A stretch of 64,000 nt of DNA, from the NCBI GenBank assembly GCA_036346355.1, contig CM070572.1, positions 44,801,944-44,865,943 on the forward strand. Direction: 5' to 3'. Below the pieces are notes generated by a model, which worked only from the letters and a program-made list of their open reading frames with translations, searched no databases and was not told the origin of the DNA. The stretch is from Rhipidocladum racemiflorum (taxonomy: Eukaryota > Streptophyta > Magnoliopsida > Poales > Poaceae). Shown one piece after another: positions 42,532-52,954 of the stretch (the first letter of the stretch is position 1; each line of letters starts with the position of its first letter). A program made the translations under genes and the position numbers.

Positions 42532-44538
42532 GGGCTTTAGGTCCGTGGAATGTGAATGTAGTAATTTACTCTAGAGTAAACTAAAATATTGACTTGGAAA
42601 AGTAGAAACATCGTATAGGTTTATTTGTTAAAATTTGGCCTTAGGGCAATAACCTTAAAATCTGAAATAGTTTCGTTAACTAATTTAAAACTTGACACAC
42701 TCTGATGCACAGTAGGAAGGGTATGGGTATCGATGCTATCCGCTTAAATATTGTATTTATGCTCTGATGTTAAATGCTGCATTTTGATGAAGTATGATGT
42801 TATATTTATGAAAATATTGATTGAAATGCTATATGTTTGATTAAGTGGGGTTGGGGTGCCGAAGGGTTTCGGTCATCTCTTTTTTGTTTATAGTAAGGTT
42901 GTGGTTCGACGGTATGGCCGACTAAAGCCATCACCGAAGAACTATTAACCTCTTGTGGGGAAAGAGTGCTTACCTTTTCTGTCGTAGATCGGGTAGTTGA
43001 CTGGAGTCAAATAGAAGAGTTGGTGGTGGATTTCTTCGGATGTTCTTGATCGTTCTAACGGTTGGTTTTGGTTGGTTTCCTTGGTTCTAGTCGATTTAAA
43101 TCAAAAGAAAAGTGTTGGTATTTGATTCTCGCTGATTGTTCGTTTGGCGGTTGTGGATTTTGTCTTCTTTGGGTGAAGATTAAGAAGAGGAGTTTTATGC
43201 TGCGCGTCTTTTGGTCGCAATTTTGCTTTGACATCTGGTTTTGTTGATTATTGTGGATTGTCTTGGGGAGGAAACATATGTGGTTGTTGTTCTCCCTATC
43301 TAAGAATGTGTTGAAGTTTCTCCTTGTGTAGACCTTAAGTTGGGTGGCGTGAAGTTTGAATCTTTATCGAAAAAGATTTGGTGGAACATTTGTTTTTTCC
43401 TGGTGCCTCCATCTTCCTTCTTGGAAATTGTAGATCTTAAGATTTCTTTAGGAGTTTTGGCTATCAGAGTTGGAAATTTGAGAGTTGAGCTCTCCTGTAT
43501 GTCTAATGGAGTTTTGTTTTTCTTCCTCGCCTGAAAAGGAGAAATTGTTTGTCGGTGATCGTTCTTGTTCTTGAGCTGTGGTTTATGGAATGACGTGTTG
43601 CTAAGTTAATTTGTGAGTTGAATCAATTCAATGTGATCATTATCTCTAGCTTGAGAATAAATAGACTACTAGTGTTGTAATTTACTCTTAGCGAGAATGA
43701 TTGAATGTGTTAATGTACATGCTTAGAATCTGTTGCTTTGCTTTAAAAGTGCTTATGACCCTTGATAATGTTTAAAGTTTAAACCCTGATGCACAGTTAG
43801 AACATTAAGATGATGTAAACTGTTGATATTGTTAAAGAAACTTTGCTGGTTGTTAAAGATGCTCTAATTTTACATGTTAATAGAGAAATTTAATCGTGTT
43901 GACTAGTGACTTTAACTTGGAAGTTGATTAGAGTTGCTATTTATGTTGTTGCAAACTACTAGAATATTTGGAAGTATGCAGTTGTGACTCTACAATGCTA
44001 GTATTGATATCAATTGAGGACATAAGACTTATTGTTAATGATGTTGTTAAGGGCAGTGTTAATGCTAGTATTCAATCTATTTTAAATAGTTGGAGTATGT
44101 TGTGTGGTGGTAATTTTGTTATAACCTACGTATAGGGTAGCTAAAAGTAATATTGTTGATTGATGATTCTGCAAATTATTGATATTGATAACTTAGTAGT
44201 GGCGGTAATTGCTTAGATTAATTGTTGAAAATCCTTGTTAAAAATGGAGGTTATTGTAACATGTTGTGATGGAGTGGAACATGGATAATTAACATGATGT
44301 AGGATTTTATCCTTAATGAATGTATGTCTTAGAATCATGGTTACGAACTTTGTCGTGTAGAGATAATATTTACATTTTGAAAGTCGTTGGTTAACTAAAT
44401 AAGTTTCGATTATCGAGACGTGGACATATAGGTGGTACGAAATTTATAGGTTGATCATGCTTAAGTATTTGTTGAAGTACTATGTTTCAAATATAGAATA
44501 CGTTGTTATATGATTTGGTGATCCGTGGGGATCATGTC
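42532..44538 (+). other. Leader of truncated family A element, no ORF
   Basis: About 2 kb rich in A/T with frequent short stops. Phrases such as CTTGACACACTCTGATGCACAGT and TAAACCCTGATGCACAGTT recur (about 42695 and 43780). No gag is visible before the sequence changes at 44539. Confidence 0.5.
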
Positions 44539-44838
44539 TGTCGGGACCCGAATTTGCAAATCCGGACCCTCTGTGTATTCAGCACTAGTCCAGGAACGCG
44601 CTAGTGCACACAGTCTCAACATTGGTAAATATCACAATCGTACTCAACAAAATAATAAGGTACCTTAATTAGTTAACCAAGCTGGTTGCTCGACCTTAAG
44701 GTCAAATTACAAATATATGCCACGCAGGGCGAAAACTCAATAAGAGAGAAATAACAGCAGCGGAAAATAAGATAACTTCGTGGCGCCATCCAGTATACCA
44801 CAGGCAACTGACTGGGCTCGCTCCCTAGTTAGACGGTT
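44539..44838 (-). mobile_element. 3' part of a large LTR (family C), minus strand
   Basis: Starts TGTCGGGACCCGAATTTGC on +. Read on -, it looks like the tail of a long Gypsy LTR (ATTTCTCTCTTATTGAG, then ...GGGTCCCGACA). It is interrupted at 44838 by the non-autonomous Gypsy element. 50167-51283 is probably its other part. Confidence 0.5.
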
Positions 44839-45940
44839 TGATGAGGACATCACTACCATGCATACGGCCATGCCTACAAACCCAATTGAAGCCAACAATG
44901 TAATACAAGGGCCAATTACTCGAGCTCGCGCACGTCAATTCAATTACCAGGTGAATGCGTTCCTCGGGTTGCATACAAATAATTTAATGAATGGAATGCT
45001 ATTTAATCCTTGTGATGATTTTATTGTCCTTAGGAACCAAGGAGAAGGACTCCCAAACGTCAAGCATGAAGCCAATTCTTCCGGTGCACAAGTTCAACTC
45101 GGATTCGGCCTCCGGGACAGCACCAACTTCAAACGACCATAACTTTTGATCCACAAGGGTGTTTGAGGTCTATGAGTACTGGTTTGAAAGGTTTCAACGT
45201 CCTCTTTCCAACGGATCCGGCCCCACCTCCAAATTCCTTACGAGTCAACGGGAATCTGCAAAACAAGTTCAACTCGGATTCGGCCTCCGGGACAACACCA
45301 AATTAAAACGACCATAACTTTTGATCCGCAAGGGTGTTTGAGGTCTATGAGTACTGGTTTGAAAGGTTTTGACGTCCTCTTTCCAACGGATCTGGCCCCA
45401 CATCCAAATTCCTTGCGAGTCAACGGGAATCTGTAAAACAAGTTCGGTCATCTTTCCAAATCCGAGTCAAACTAGGAATAGGAGTCCTACTCGGCCATGG
45501 AGGTGTTTTGGACGCCCCAAGCCTGGGTTTGGCCTCCTATTTCTCCTATAAATAGCTAGGGAGTCCCCCAAAATAAATTGGGTTTTGGTTATTTGATAGT
45601 TTAGCCTTTTGCTACTATTTTGTGTCTTTTAGATGTGCTCAACGGCCGCCTAACAAGCTCCTTGTATCGGAACCCCAACATTTCAATACTTCATCTATAT
45701 TTTTGCAATTTTTAGATTGCTTTTGCCTTGTTCTTGCTTGTTCTTCGATTGCTTGCAGGAATTGATCTTCGTGATCAGGTTGATCGTGCCCACGGCAAGG
45801 TCAATAACCATCTGGAGTTGGTTTAGCGATTGCTAAGGCGCATTGTCGTTGTACGTTGTAGTCGGATCGTCAAAGTCGTCTCCACCCAAATCGAAGGTTA
45901 TCATTCTCATCGAAAGATCGGGACACCCAGTGTTACATCA
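44839..45940 (+). repeat. 5' LTR of non-autonomous Gypsy element
   Basis: 1,102 bp. It contains a 175-bp tandem duplication at 45088-45262 and 45263-45437 (starts ACAAGTTCAACTCGGATTCGG), shared by the 3' LTR. A TATA-type CTCCTATAAATAGC lies at about 45544-45557. Confidence 0.9.
45544..45557 (+). promoter_or_regulatory. TATA box of 5' LTR
   Basis: CTCCTATAAATAGCTAGG, about 385 bp before the LTR end. It is the likely promoter of the gag transcript. Confidence 0.6.
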
Positions 45941-45942
45941 AG

Positions 45943-45954
45943 TGGTATCAGAGC
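45943..45954 (+). promoter_or_regulatory. Primer binding site of non-autonomous Gypsy element
   Basis: TGGTATCAGAGC, two bases after the 5' LTR end. Confidence 0.9.
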
Positions 45955-47155
45955 TTCAGTTGATCGGTGAGAATATCAGTGCCTTAGGTTAGTTTTTGAT
46001 TTCTGTCCTAAATTGAAAACTACTTCACAAAAATTCAACCGTTAGTTTCAATCTGTTATTTTAGTGAGTTTTGTTAGGTTTTGATCCATTAGAGTCCATG
46101 TTTTAGTTGCTGATCTTTCTTTTCCTTCGCGTAGCTTCAATCCTTCAATTCTGTCCAGTTTGGTATTTCGAGCATAACTTTCACATACGAACTCGGATTT
46201 TTGTGTTCTTGCACTCTATTGAAAGCTGAGGATATAAGCTTCAATTCCTTCCACAGTCAACCAATCAAATTCGGTGATCTTCAAACATTAATCTAGGCGA
46301 CAAGTCTACTGCCCCAGAAAAACATCAGTACACCTACCTTTGGGAACCAATTCATCCTTTGTGAACACTTTGATCCTATTTGAGACTTGCTTGTTGATAT
46401 TGCTTAGGGCTGCTCTACTTGATACATTGCACAATCTTCAGTTATCATATCATATTATCTTGTGACACCGAGTTAGGGATTCCAAAACTTTGTTCATACT
46501 AGTGTTGGCCGAAAGTCACCAAAAGAAAGAAAAGAGAAAGAGCCAAAAGGCCAAAACAAAAAAAAGGAAAAGAAAAAGAAAATTGTGTCCGGTCGCACTA
46601 CTTTGAGCAAAACCCTAATTTGTGTTCGTTACTTTTTATATTGTGCAATTTATTAATTAGTGAGCAATCTTGTGCCCTTTTTACATTCTCAAAGCAATAA
46701 GTTAGCGTCTCCCTACGACTTGTGCAATAGAGCTTTTGGTGCATCACTTATATTTTATAGCTCATTCCTTGATTGCATAAGTGCCATTATCTTTGCGTGT
46801 GTGTTGCCTTCAAATTCACTTATATCTTTGAGATCGGCAACTAGGGCTTGTGAATTCTAGTTTGGATCATTACTTATCATTACAATAACTAGAATTATCA
46901 GATTGCATAGGAAATAAATATTGCCTATCCAAGCTCCACATCCAACCTCGTACTTTTGTTCGGTCCCTTGGCAATCGCTTTATCCAAGCTTCGGAGAACT
47001 TTTGACCACGCCAACGGCCGGCAACACCTGCTGCATGGTAAGAACTTGTAAGAGCTTTGGTCATAGGCTTGAGAGTTGAGAGACTTGCCACCACCTCCTA
47101 GTAGTTGATAGGAACATTTTAATTGTGATTTTTGTTTCCTTGTCTTCTACTAACC
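45955..47155 (+). other. Leader between PBS and gag
   Basis: 1.2 kb of AT-rich non-coding sequence with an A/G-rich run (AAAGAAAGAAAAGAGAAAG) at about 46520-46580. It probably holds packaging signals by analogy. I see no ORF. Confidence 0.5.
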
Positions 47156-48013
47156 ATGTCAGGTGATGAGGATTCACTGCATCACTCTCCACGCGCAAAG
47201 GGAATTGTTGCTAGAATGTCACTGCAAGAAGACCGCCTCCGGTCTATCGAGACCGCTCAGAGAGTTGCTAACACTAATCTTGCTACTATTTTGTCTAGAC
47301 TTGATACGCTTGCAGTGCGCCACGGGAACTTCAATCCTCCCCCTCATCTTCTAAGCAACAAAAATGGCATACCACATGCTCAGGTACATGTTGATGATGA
47401 TTCTCTAGGTAAGGTTAAATTCGTCATTCCACCTTTTAATGGTCAATATGATCCTGATGCCTATATTAATTGGGAGATAGCAGTAGACAAAGAATTTGGC
47501 AAGTATGATTTGTCTGAAAATGAAAAGATTAGGATTGCTGCTAGTGTGCTAAATGAATATGCATTAACATGGTGGAAACATATTTGTAGAAAAGAGAGAA
47601 AACCTGAAAATTGGAAGGCCATGAAAAGACTTATGAGAATTGATTATGTTCCTGAATATCATACTGAATTTTTGTATACTAGACTCCAATGCTTGAAACA
47701 AGGAAATAAGTGCGTTAAGGAATACTATGAACGATTGCAAAATCACTTGTTGCGTTGTGGTTTAGTTGAATGTGACGAAGCAACAAAGCTTAGGTTCATA
47801 CGTGGACTTAATCAAGAAATTCAGGATGCTCTTATTGATGAAACATATTGTTCTCTTTCAGAATTGGTTGTATGTGCTTGTAGAGTTGAAAATATGCTTG
47901 CTGAATCCTTGAAAGAATCAATAGCTTCATTTGAGGCACCCATTGTTGCACCTTCTTTTGTAGCTAACATTTTACAGAAAAGTGAGCACCATCGAGAGAA
48001 TGATGTAGAATAG
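47156..48013 (+). CDS. gag: Gypsy Gag of non-autonomous element
   Basis: 285-residue Gag. The ATG at 47156 (ACCATGTC context) starts MSGDEDSLHHSPRAKGIVAR. A coiled-coil-like segment (QEDRLRSIETAQRVANTNLA) is followed by the Retrotrans_gag core: KVKFVIPPFNGQYDPDAYIN, ALTWWKHICR, HTEFLYTRLQCLKQGNKCVK, EYYERLQNHLLRCGL, KLRFIRGLNQEIQDALIDE. It ends TAG at 48011-48013 without a zinc knuckle. It would coat element RNA in trans-assembled particles. The stop is followed after one codon by the next ATG in the same frame. Confidence 0.9.
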   Translation: MSGDEDSLHHSPRAKGIVARMSLQEDRLRSIETAQRVANTNLATILSRLDTLAVRHGNFNPPPHLLSNKNGIPHAQVHVDDDSLGKVKFVIPPFNGQYDPDAYINWEIAVDKEFGKYDLSENEKIRIAASVLNEYALTWWKHICRKERKPENWKAMKRLMRIDYVPEYHTEFLYTRLQCLKQGNKCVKEYYERLQNHLLRCGLVECDEATKLRFIRGLNQEIQDALIDETYCSLSELVVCACRVENMLAESLKESIASFEAPIVAPSFVANILQKSEHHRENDVE

Positions 48014-48016
48014 CAT

Positions 48017-49240
48017 ATGGAGAATGAAACGATCAGTACTACCCCATGTGTAAGTGAAGAGATAATAGTTGAAGAAACACCTACAACAGCTGATGAGAAC
48101 TTACAAGGTAATGTAAGAGGTATGGACTTTACACATGGAGAAAATAATTTTGAAGAGCTAAAACTATCCACAAATCATGCTATCGTAGAGCAACTAATAG
48201 TGGAACCAATTGCTGATTTTGCTTTGTTACAAGATGATTTGCTTGCTATTTCTTGTGATAAAGAAGAGTTGTGTGATAATACTTCACTTATATCCATGAC
48301 ACAACTAGCAAATGGACATGTCACTTTTGTTAACACACTAGACACTTATGCTGAAAACAAACATGTCATTCACATCACTAGCGAAAATGATGAGTTGAAA
48401 TTAATGTCTTCTTTATATACATTAGGCTACATTGAATTTGATGTTCCGTGTGATCTGAATTATTTAGAGGAGAGCCTTTTTGTACATTCTGATTTGTCAT
48501 GGTTATCACGAAATATCTTTTATGTTATTGGCAAAAATAGTGAGAAAGGAGAGTATAAAGCACATCGAGTTTACATTTGTTCAGATTTTAAACCTCCATT
48601 TGCAATGCAAAAATATCATCAATTTAATAATTGCCATATCACTAATCATGTCAGACCAAGTACATTTGGTTCCATTCACAAGTCACATGATAGTTTTCAA
48701 GAAAGGGAGGATACGGTTGATAGAAATTCTCGATCCATTGATTTCATTGCAAATGTGCATATTGCTTTGTTTCCTGTCATTACTAACATTTCGCAGGACA
48801 ATATGATGGAGTCGAGGACGACTCCACTTCAAGAAAGGGAGGATGATGAGACCATGCCCATTATGGACAGAACTAACAATACATACATATGGTCATTACC
48901 AAGTGTTACTACAATTATATCAACTGCATGGCTTCATCGACCCCCACCTTGGCCAGGACCATTAAGTTTGCGACACTTCACGGCATCCTCTACTTCGTAT
49001 GCATCTACTATGATGGCTCCAACTGCATGGTTTCATCGACCCCCACCTTGGCCAGGACCATTAAGTTGGCGACACTTCACAGCATCCTCTACTTCGTATA
49101 CAACTACTACGACGGCTCCATCTGCATGGCTTTATCGACCCCCACCTTGGCCATCCTTCTACATCTTCGTCGATTCAAGGACCATTGACTCGAGCTCGAG
49201 CCCGTCAAATCAATTATCAGATCTAAAGACAAACTTGTGA
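48017..49240 (+). CDS. Unknown retroelement ORF downstream of and in frame with gag
   Basis: 407 residues, ATG at 48017, same frame as gag with TAG CAT between. I do not recognise a catalytic domain. Acidic N-terminal part (EEIIVEETPTTADENLQG); middle with HVTFVNTLDTYAENKHVIHI, LKLMSSLYTLGYIEFDVPCD and LFVHSDLSWLSRNIFYVIG; His/Phe-rich FKPPFAMQKYHQFNNCH. The C-terminal third is built of repeats TAWLHRPPPWPGPLSLRHFT, encoded by 99-bp units from 48925. It may be produced separately or as a gag fusion by TAG readthrough. The 3' end overlaps sequence resembling the LTR start and PPT, suggesting it grew by local duplication. Confidence 0.75.
   Translation: MENETISTTPCVSEEIIVEETPTTADENLQGNVRGMDFTHGENNFEELKLSTNHAIVEQLIVEPIADFALLQDDLLAISCDKEELCDNTSLISMTQLANGHVTFVNTLDTYAENKHVIHITSENDELKLMSSLYTLGYIEFDVPCDLNYLEESLFVHSDLSWLSRNIFYVIGKNSEKGEYKAHRVYICSDFKPPFAMQKYHQFNNCHITNHVRPSTFGSIHKSHDSFQEREDTVDRNSRSIDFIANVHIALFPVITNISQDNMMESRTTPLQEREDDETMPIMDRTNNTYIWSLPSVTTIISTAWLHRPPPWPGPLSLRHFTASSTSYASTMMAPTAWFHRPPPWPGPLSWRHFTASSTSYTTTTTAPSAWLYRPPPWPSFYIFVDSRTIDSSSSPSNQLSDLKTNL
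48925..49160 (+). repeat. 99-bp in-frame tandem repeats in unknown ORF
   Basis: Units start at 48925, 49024 and 49123 (the third partial) with TGCATGG(C/T)TT(C/T)ATCGACC. They encode a 33-residue block with RPPPWP. Differences between units are few. Confidence 0.9.
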
Positions 49241-49278
49241 GAAGATGATGAACTTGAGTCGAGGACGACTCAAATGCA

Positions 49279-49290
49279 AGAAGGGGAGGA
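49279..49290 (+). promoter_or_regulatory. Polypurine tract
   Basis: AGAAGGGGAGGA immediately precedes the 3' LTR start TGATGAGG. It would prime plus-strand DNA synthesis. Confidence 0.85.
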
Positions 49291-50166
49291 TGATGAGGAC
49301 ATCACTACCATGCATACGGCCATGCCTACAAACCCAATTGAAGCCAATAATGTAATACAAGGGCCAATTACTCGAGCTCGCGCACGTCAATTCAATTACC
49401 AGGTGAATGCGTTCCTCGGGTTGCATACAAATAATTTAATGAATGGAATGCTATTTAATCCTTGTGATGATTTTATTATCCTTAGGAACCAAGGAGAAGG
49501 ACTCCCAAACGTCAATCATGAAGCCAATTCTTCCGGTGCACAAGTTCAACTCGGATTCGGCATCCGGGATAGCACCAACTTTAAACGACCATAACTTTTG
49601 ATACACAAGGGTGTTTGAGGTCTATAAGTACTGGTTTGAAAGGTTTCAACGTCCTCTTTGCAACGGATCCGGCCCCACCTCCAAATTCCTTACGAGTCAA
49701 CGGGAATCTGCAAAACAAGTTCAACTCGGATTCGGCCTCCGGGACAGCACCAACTTAAAATGACCATAACTTTTGATCCACAAGGGTGTTTGAGGTCTAT
49801 GAGTACTGGTTTGAAAGGTTTCGACGTCCACTTTCTAACGGATCCGGTCCCACGTCCAAATTCCTTGCGAGTCAACGGGAATATGCAAAACAAGTTCAAT
49901 CATCTTTCCAAATCCGAGTCAAACTAGGAATAGGAGTCCTACTCGGCCATGGAGGTGTTTTGGACGCCCCAAGCCTAGGTTTGGCCTCCTATTTCTCCTA
50001 TAAATAGCTAGGGAGTCCCCCAAAATAAATTGGGTTTTGGTTATTTGATAGTTTAGCCTTTTGCTACTATTTTGAGTCTTTTAGACGTGCTCAACGGCCG
50101 CCTGACAAGCTCCTTGTATCGGAACCCCAACATTTCAATACTTCATCTATATTTTTGCAATTTTTA
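49291..50166 (+). repeat. 3' LTR of non-autonomous Gypsy element, truncated
   Basis: 876 bp matching 44839-45715, including the 175-bp duplication (49540-49714 and 49715-49889). Similarity stops after GCAATTTTTA, where unrelated AT-rich sequence begins. Confidence 0.9.
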
Positions 50167-51283
50167 AATGCAAAAGTTACAAACGTTTAAAGTTTAAATA
50201 AACCATTTAATAATATAAACAGAGAAATACTTTGGTCCAAAAATTAAATAAAATTCACCATTAGGTAGATCTCAATTTTATAAGAATTTAGAAATTTGAA
50301 TCACTCAAATCGGAGTTGAAACACAAAAGTTATAAGCGTTTGAAGTTTGAATCTATATTTGAAATCAATAAATCGAATTAAATAAATAATTTCTTTTTCG
50401 GAAAAAGATTTATTGCGTCAGCATGACACGTGGACCAATCGGGAGCCGCCACGTCGCCTCGGGTCCATGGACCCGGCGCACGGCGCGGCTCGGTCCACCG
50501 TGGACTCGGCCCATGGCGCACGTGTCACTGACACGCGGGACCCATACTGACTTCAGCGGTGACGTCAGCACGACCCGGCCGAGGGGCGGTGACACGCTGA
50601 GCCCCACCGTGGCGTCGGCGGTGGCGTCATGGTGCGGTTGGTCGTCCCGTGACACGCGGGCCCCAGCCGACGCCACGCTGCAGCGTGATGTCGGCCCGGC
50701 CGAGCGGCCGCGACCGCGCTGACCGCGACGGTCAGACTACAGCCCACGTGGCATGATCTCGACCATTGATTTGAAAATCAACGGCCCAGATCGGATCTAG
50801 CTTAACGCAACAGGAAACTACTCGGCTGATCTGGAACGGTCAAGATCCAATCTAACGTTTACAACGCGGCTAACTCTAGCCGTTCGATCTAGATCTAACG
50901 GCTGACAACTAACCAAGCACGGTGCGGGTTAAGCTACGTGGCACAATCTAAACCGTTGGATCAAGATCCAACGGTCGGAAATAGATCTAGAGATTACAAC
51001 GTGAAATCTCACCGGGGTGACGTGGACGATTCTGGGCCCTTGGATCTGGATCGGATGGTTGGTGGAGCTCGAGCGACGGTGATGGCTTGCGGCGGCGCTG
51101 GCTCACCGGAGACGAGGACGACGACCATGGCAACGGCGTTGCGGGGCCTCTCCGGTGAAGTGAATGGTACTCACCGATGCGGCTTGACCTTGCGGTTCCG
51201 GATCTGGGCTCAACGGCGGCGGAGGACGGCGGACGGCGGCGGAAACAACGCTTAACCGCGGTGGAGCCCTAATGCAACTCCGA
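50167..51283 (-). mobile_element. Probable 5' part of LTR family C, minus strand
   Basis: AT-rich from 50167 to 50400, then GC-rich non-coding to about 51280. Repeated phrases are CACGTGG and GATCCAACG(G), as in ACGGTCAAGATCCAATC. The right limit is taken where the Tat-2 antisense ORF begins. Its pairing with 44539-44838 across the nested element is inferred from position and LTR-like layout, with no TSD support. Confidence 0.4.
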
Positions 51284-52203
51284 AGGCCAAGAGTTGGTTG
51301 TCCTCGACTAGTCGTCTCTGGCTCGGGACCAAGGAGAGGAGGAGTTGGTCGTCGACCAGTCGCCTCCGGCCGCGGACAAAGGGGCGGAGATGGCCGTGGT
51401 TGGCGTCCAGCCCCCGAGCATAGTGGTCGAGCAGGGGGAAGGCAGCCACGAGCTGCAAGCCCTCGGGGAGGACCAACCTCGGGGCGACCAGGAGATGGTC
51501 GAGGAAGAGGCCGCCGCTGGCCTCTTGGGTGCGCCGGGTGCCCAGGAGGGGCAAGACCTTGACGTGCCCGCTCGGGGCCAGGATGATCCTGCGTGGGTCA
51601 ATCCTTTCTTCCGAGCTGGTGCGACCGACCGCCAGTGGCTCCAGGACAAGCTAGTCAGTCGTGCTCTTCTGGTGAGTACTTCGCCCCTTTCCTCTATATA
51701 AAAAACTTTTTAAGGCGTTTTTAACCCTTCTTCTTCTTTGCTCGCAGTTCGCTGCCAAGGCCATGGAGGATATCGATGCCTCCACGGTTTCTACGGAAAA
51801 GTACTGGAGGTACCACCGCGAGCAATACGCCAAGATCGCCGATCTTGAGTGTCGGATCTCCGAGGTGCATGCCTCCGGCCAGAAGGAGCTGGAGTCGGCG
51901 AAGGGCATTGTCGCCGAGCTTCGGGACCAACTCCTCCAGAGCGAAACGGCGAAGACCACCTCAGAGCAAAGGTGTGCCGAGCTTGAGGAGGAGCTGGGAA
52001 AGCTACGTCAGGAGGTCCCCGACCTGCGCCGCACAGCCCAAGGAGCTCGGGAGCGCCAGGAGGCCCAGCTCAAGGAGGTGCAGCGTCTTCGGGAAAGCGC
52101 AGCCGAAGGTCGTGCGGCCCGGAGAAAGGTTTTGGACCTCGAGGCCAAGGTCGATTCCCTTAAGGAGGAGCTTGCTGTCCTCCAGGCTGAGCGTAGGAGT
52201 TAA
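51284..52203 (+). CDS. Tat-2 antisense coiled-coil gene, C-terminal exons
   Basis: Two exons, about 51284-51671 and 51748-52203, joined by a 76-bp intron (donor CTG/GTGAGT, acceptor CTCGCAG), phase 0. Exon 1 is acidic, Gly/Pro/Glu-rich (VVDQSPPAADKGAEMAVVGV, DPAWVNPFFRAGATDRQWLQ). Exon 2 is a long heptad coiled coil (KIADLECRISEVHASGQKEL, KTTSEQRCAELEEELGKLRQ, LDLEAKVDSLKEELAVLQAE) ending TAA at 52201. An upstream PMD part, if any, is lost left of 51284. It matches the position and type of the Tat-1 antisense gene. Whether the in-frame TAG near 51309 precedes the true start is unclear. Confidence 0.75.
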
Positions 52204-52954
52204 CCTTAGACGCCCCTTTTTTTCCTTTTCTTTTTTCCTTTTGCTTGTGTAGACCTGTAAAAACTTTTGGTTATTGAACAAGAATATAAAAATTAGAACC
52301 TTGTCCTCTTTTTCCCGGCCTTGCTCTAGATGTACTTATGCTTGCTCAAAGCTCGCCCTGCAGGGAAGAAAACAACCACAGGAGAGAACAAGGGTATAAA
52401 CTTGATTCCCATATAAAGGCAAGGCATTACGAGCAAAGATTCCGATCAAGAGTAAAACTCTGGGAAAAGAACGATTCGCCTTTATTGTACGGAGCTCCCG
52501 CTATAGACAAAGGTCGTGCCCCTAAAGTTGCGGGCACGAGTTTGTTCATAGGAGAGTCGGAAAGATCCTTGATCACACCGCGTTGTAAATGATTGGATTT
52601 GCCGCTCGAGTCGAGAAAGGGGCGCGCGCGAGCAAGGTCACGCGTGTAGGACAGACGGGCTTGCTCCGACAATACGTAGAGTTACCGAACCCAAGTAGGG
52701 ACTGAGTTTGTACCGGGCTAGAGGATGTTTGCGCATGATCGTTCATGCAGTGAAGAGCTACTGCGGACGGTGGTCGGTGTGGGCGAACGGCCAGCCGGTG
52801 CCCAAAAGGGATGGTATGCACGCATCGTCGGCTAAGCTCGTTTGCCGTACTGGCGGTTCATGAAGCTCTTGGAAAAAAACGAGAAAAAACGATAGAGGGA
52901 AAAAGAACCGGTTTGCCAAAAGCAGCGTAGCGGGCGCAAAATAGAGATACACGT
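52204..52954. other. Spacer between convergent Tat-2 genes
   Basis: The 3' ends of the coiled-coil gene (+) and integrase (-). AT-rich AAGAATATAAAAATTAG near 52282 may serve polyadenylation on +. No gene is seen. Confidence 0.45.

Larger units (their letters stand above)
48809..49304 (+). repeat. Duplicated PPT/LTR-start motif
   Basis: 48809-48857 and 49256-49304 share GAGTCGAGGACGACTC, then AAGAAAGGGAGGATGATGAG versus AAGGGGAGGATGATGAGG. The second copy spans the true PPT and LTR start. In addition, 49180-49219 resembles LTR bases at about 49361-49401 (CTCGAGCTCG(A/C)GC(C/A)CGTCAA). Confidence 0.7.
44839..50166 (+). mobile_element. Non-autonomous Gypsy element with gag and unknown ORF
   Basis: 5' LTR 44839-45940, PBS 45943-45954, gag 47156-48013, an in-frame unknown ORF 48017-49240, PPT 49279-49290, and 3' LTR 49291-50166. 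The 3' LTR lacks about its last 230 bp, so no TSD can be read. LTR ends are TGATGAGG...TTACATCA. No protease, RT, RNase H or integrase is present, so transposition would need a helper. The two LTRs are very alike (a few percent differences by eye), implying fairly recent activity. Confidence 0.88.

Noticed and set aside
48889..49188. Second-frame ORF over the 99-bp repeats
   Set aside because: It is a shadow of the repeat in another frame. The frame continuous with gag is better supported.
50410..51255. GC-rich ORFs on both strands
   Set aside because: Same reason: low-complexity, CACGTGG-rich sequence of an LTR fragment with no recognisable domain.
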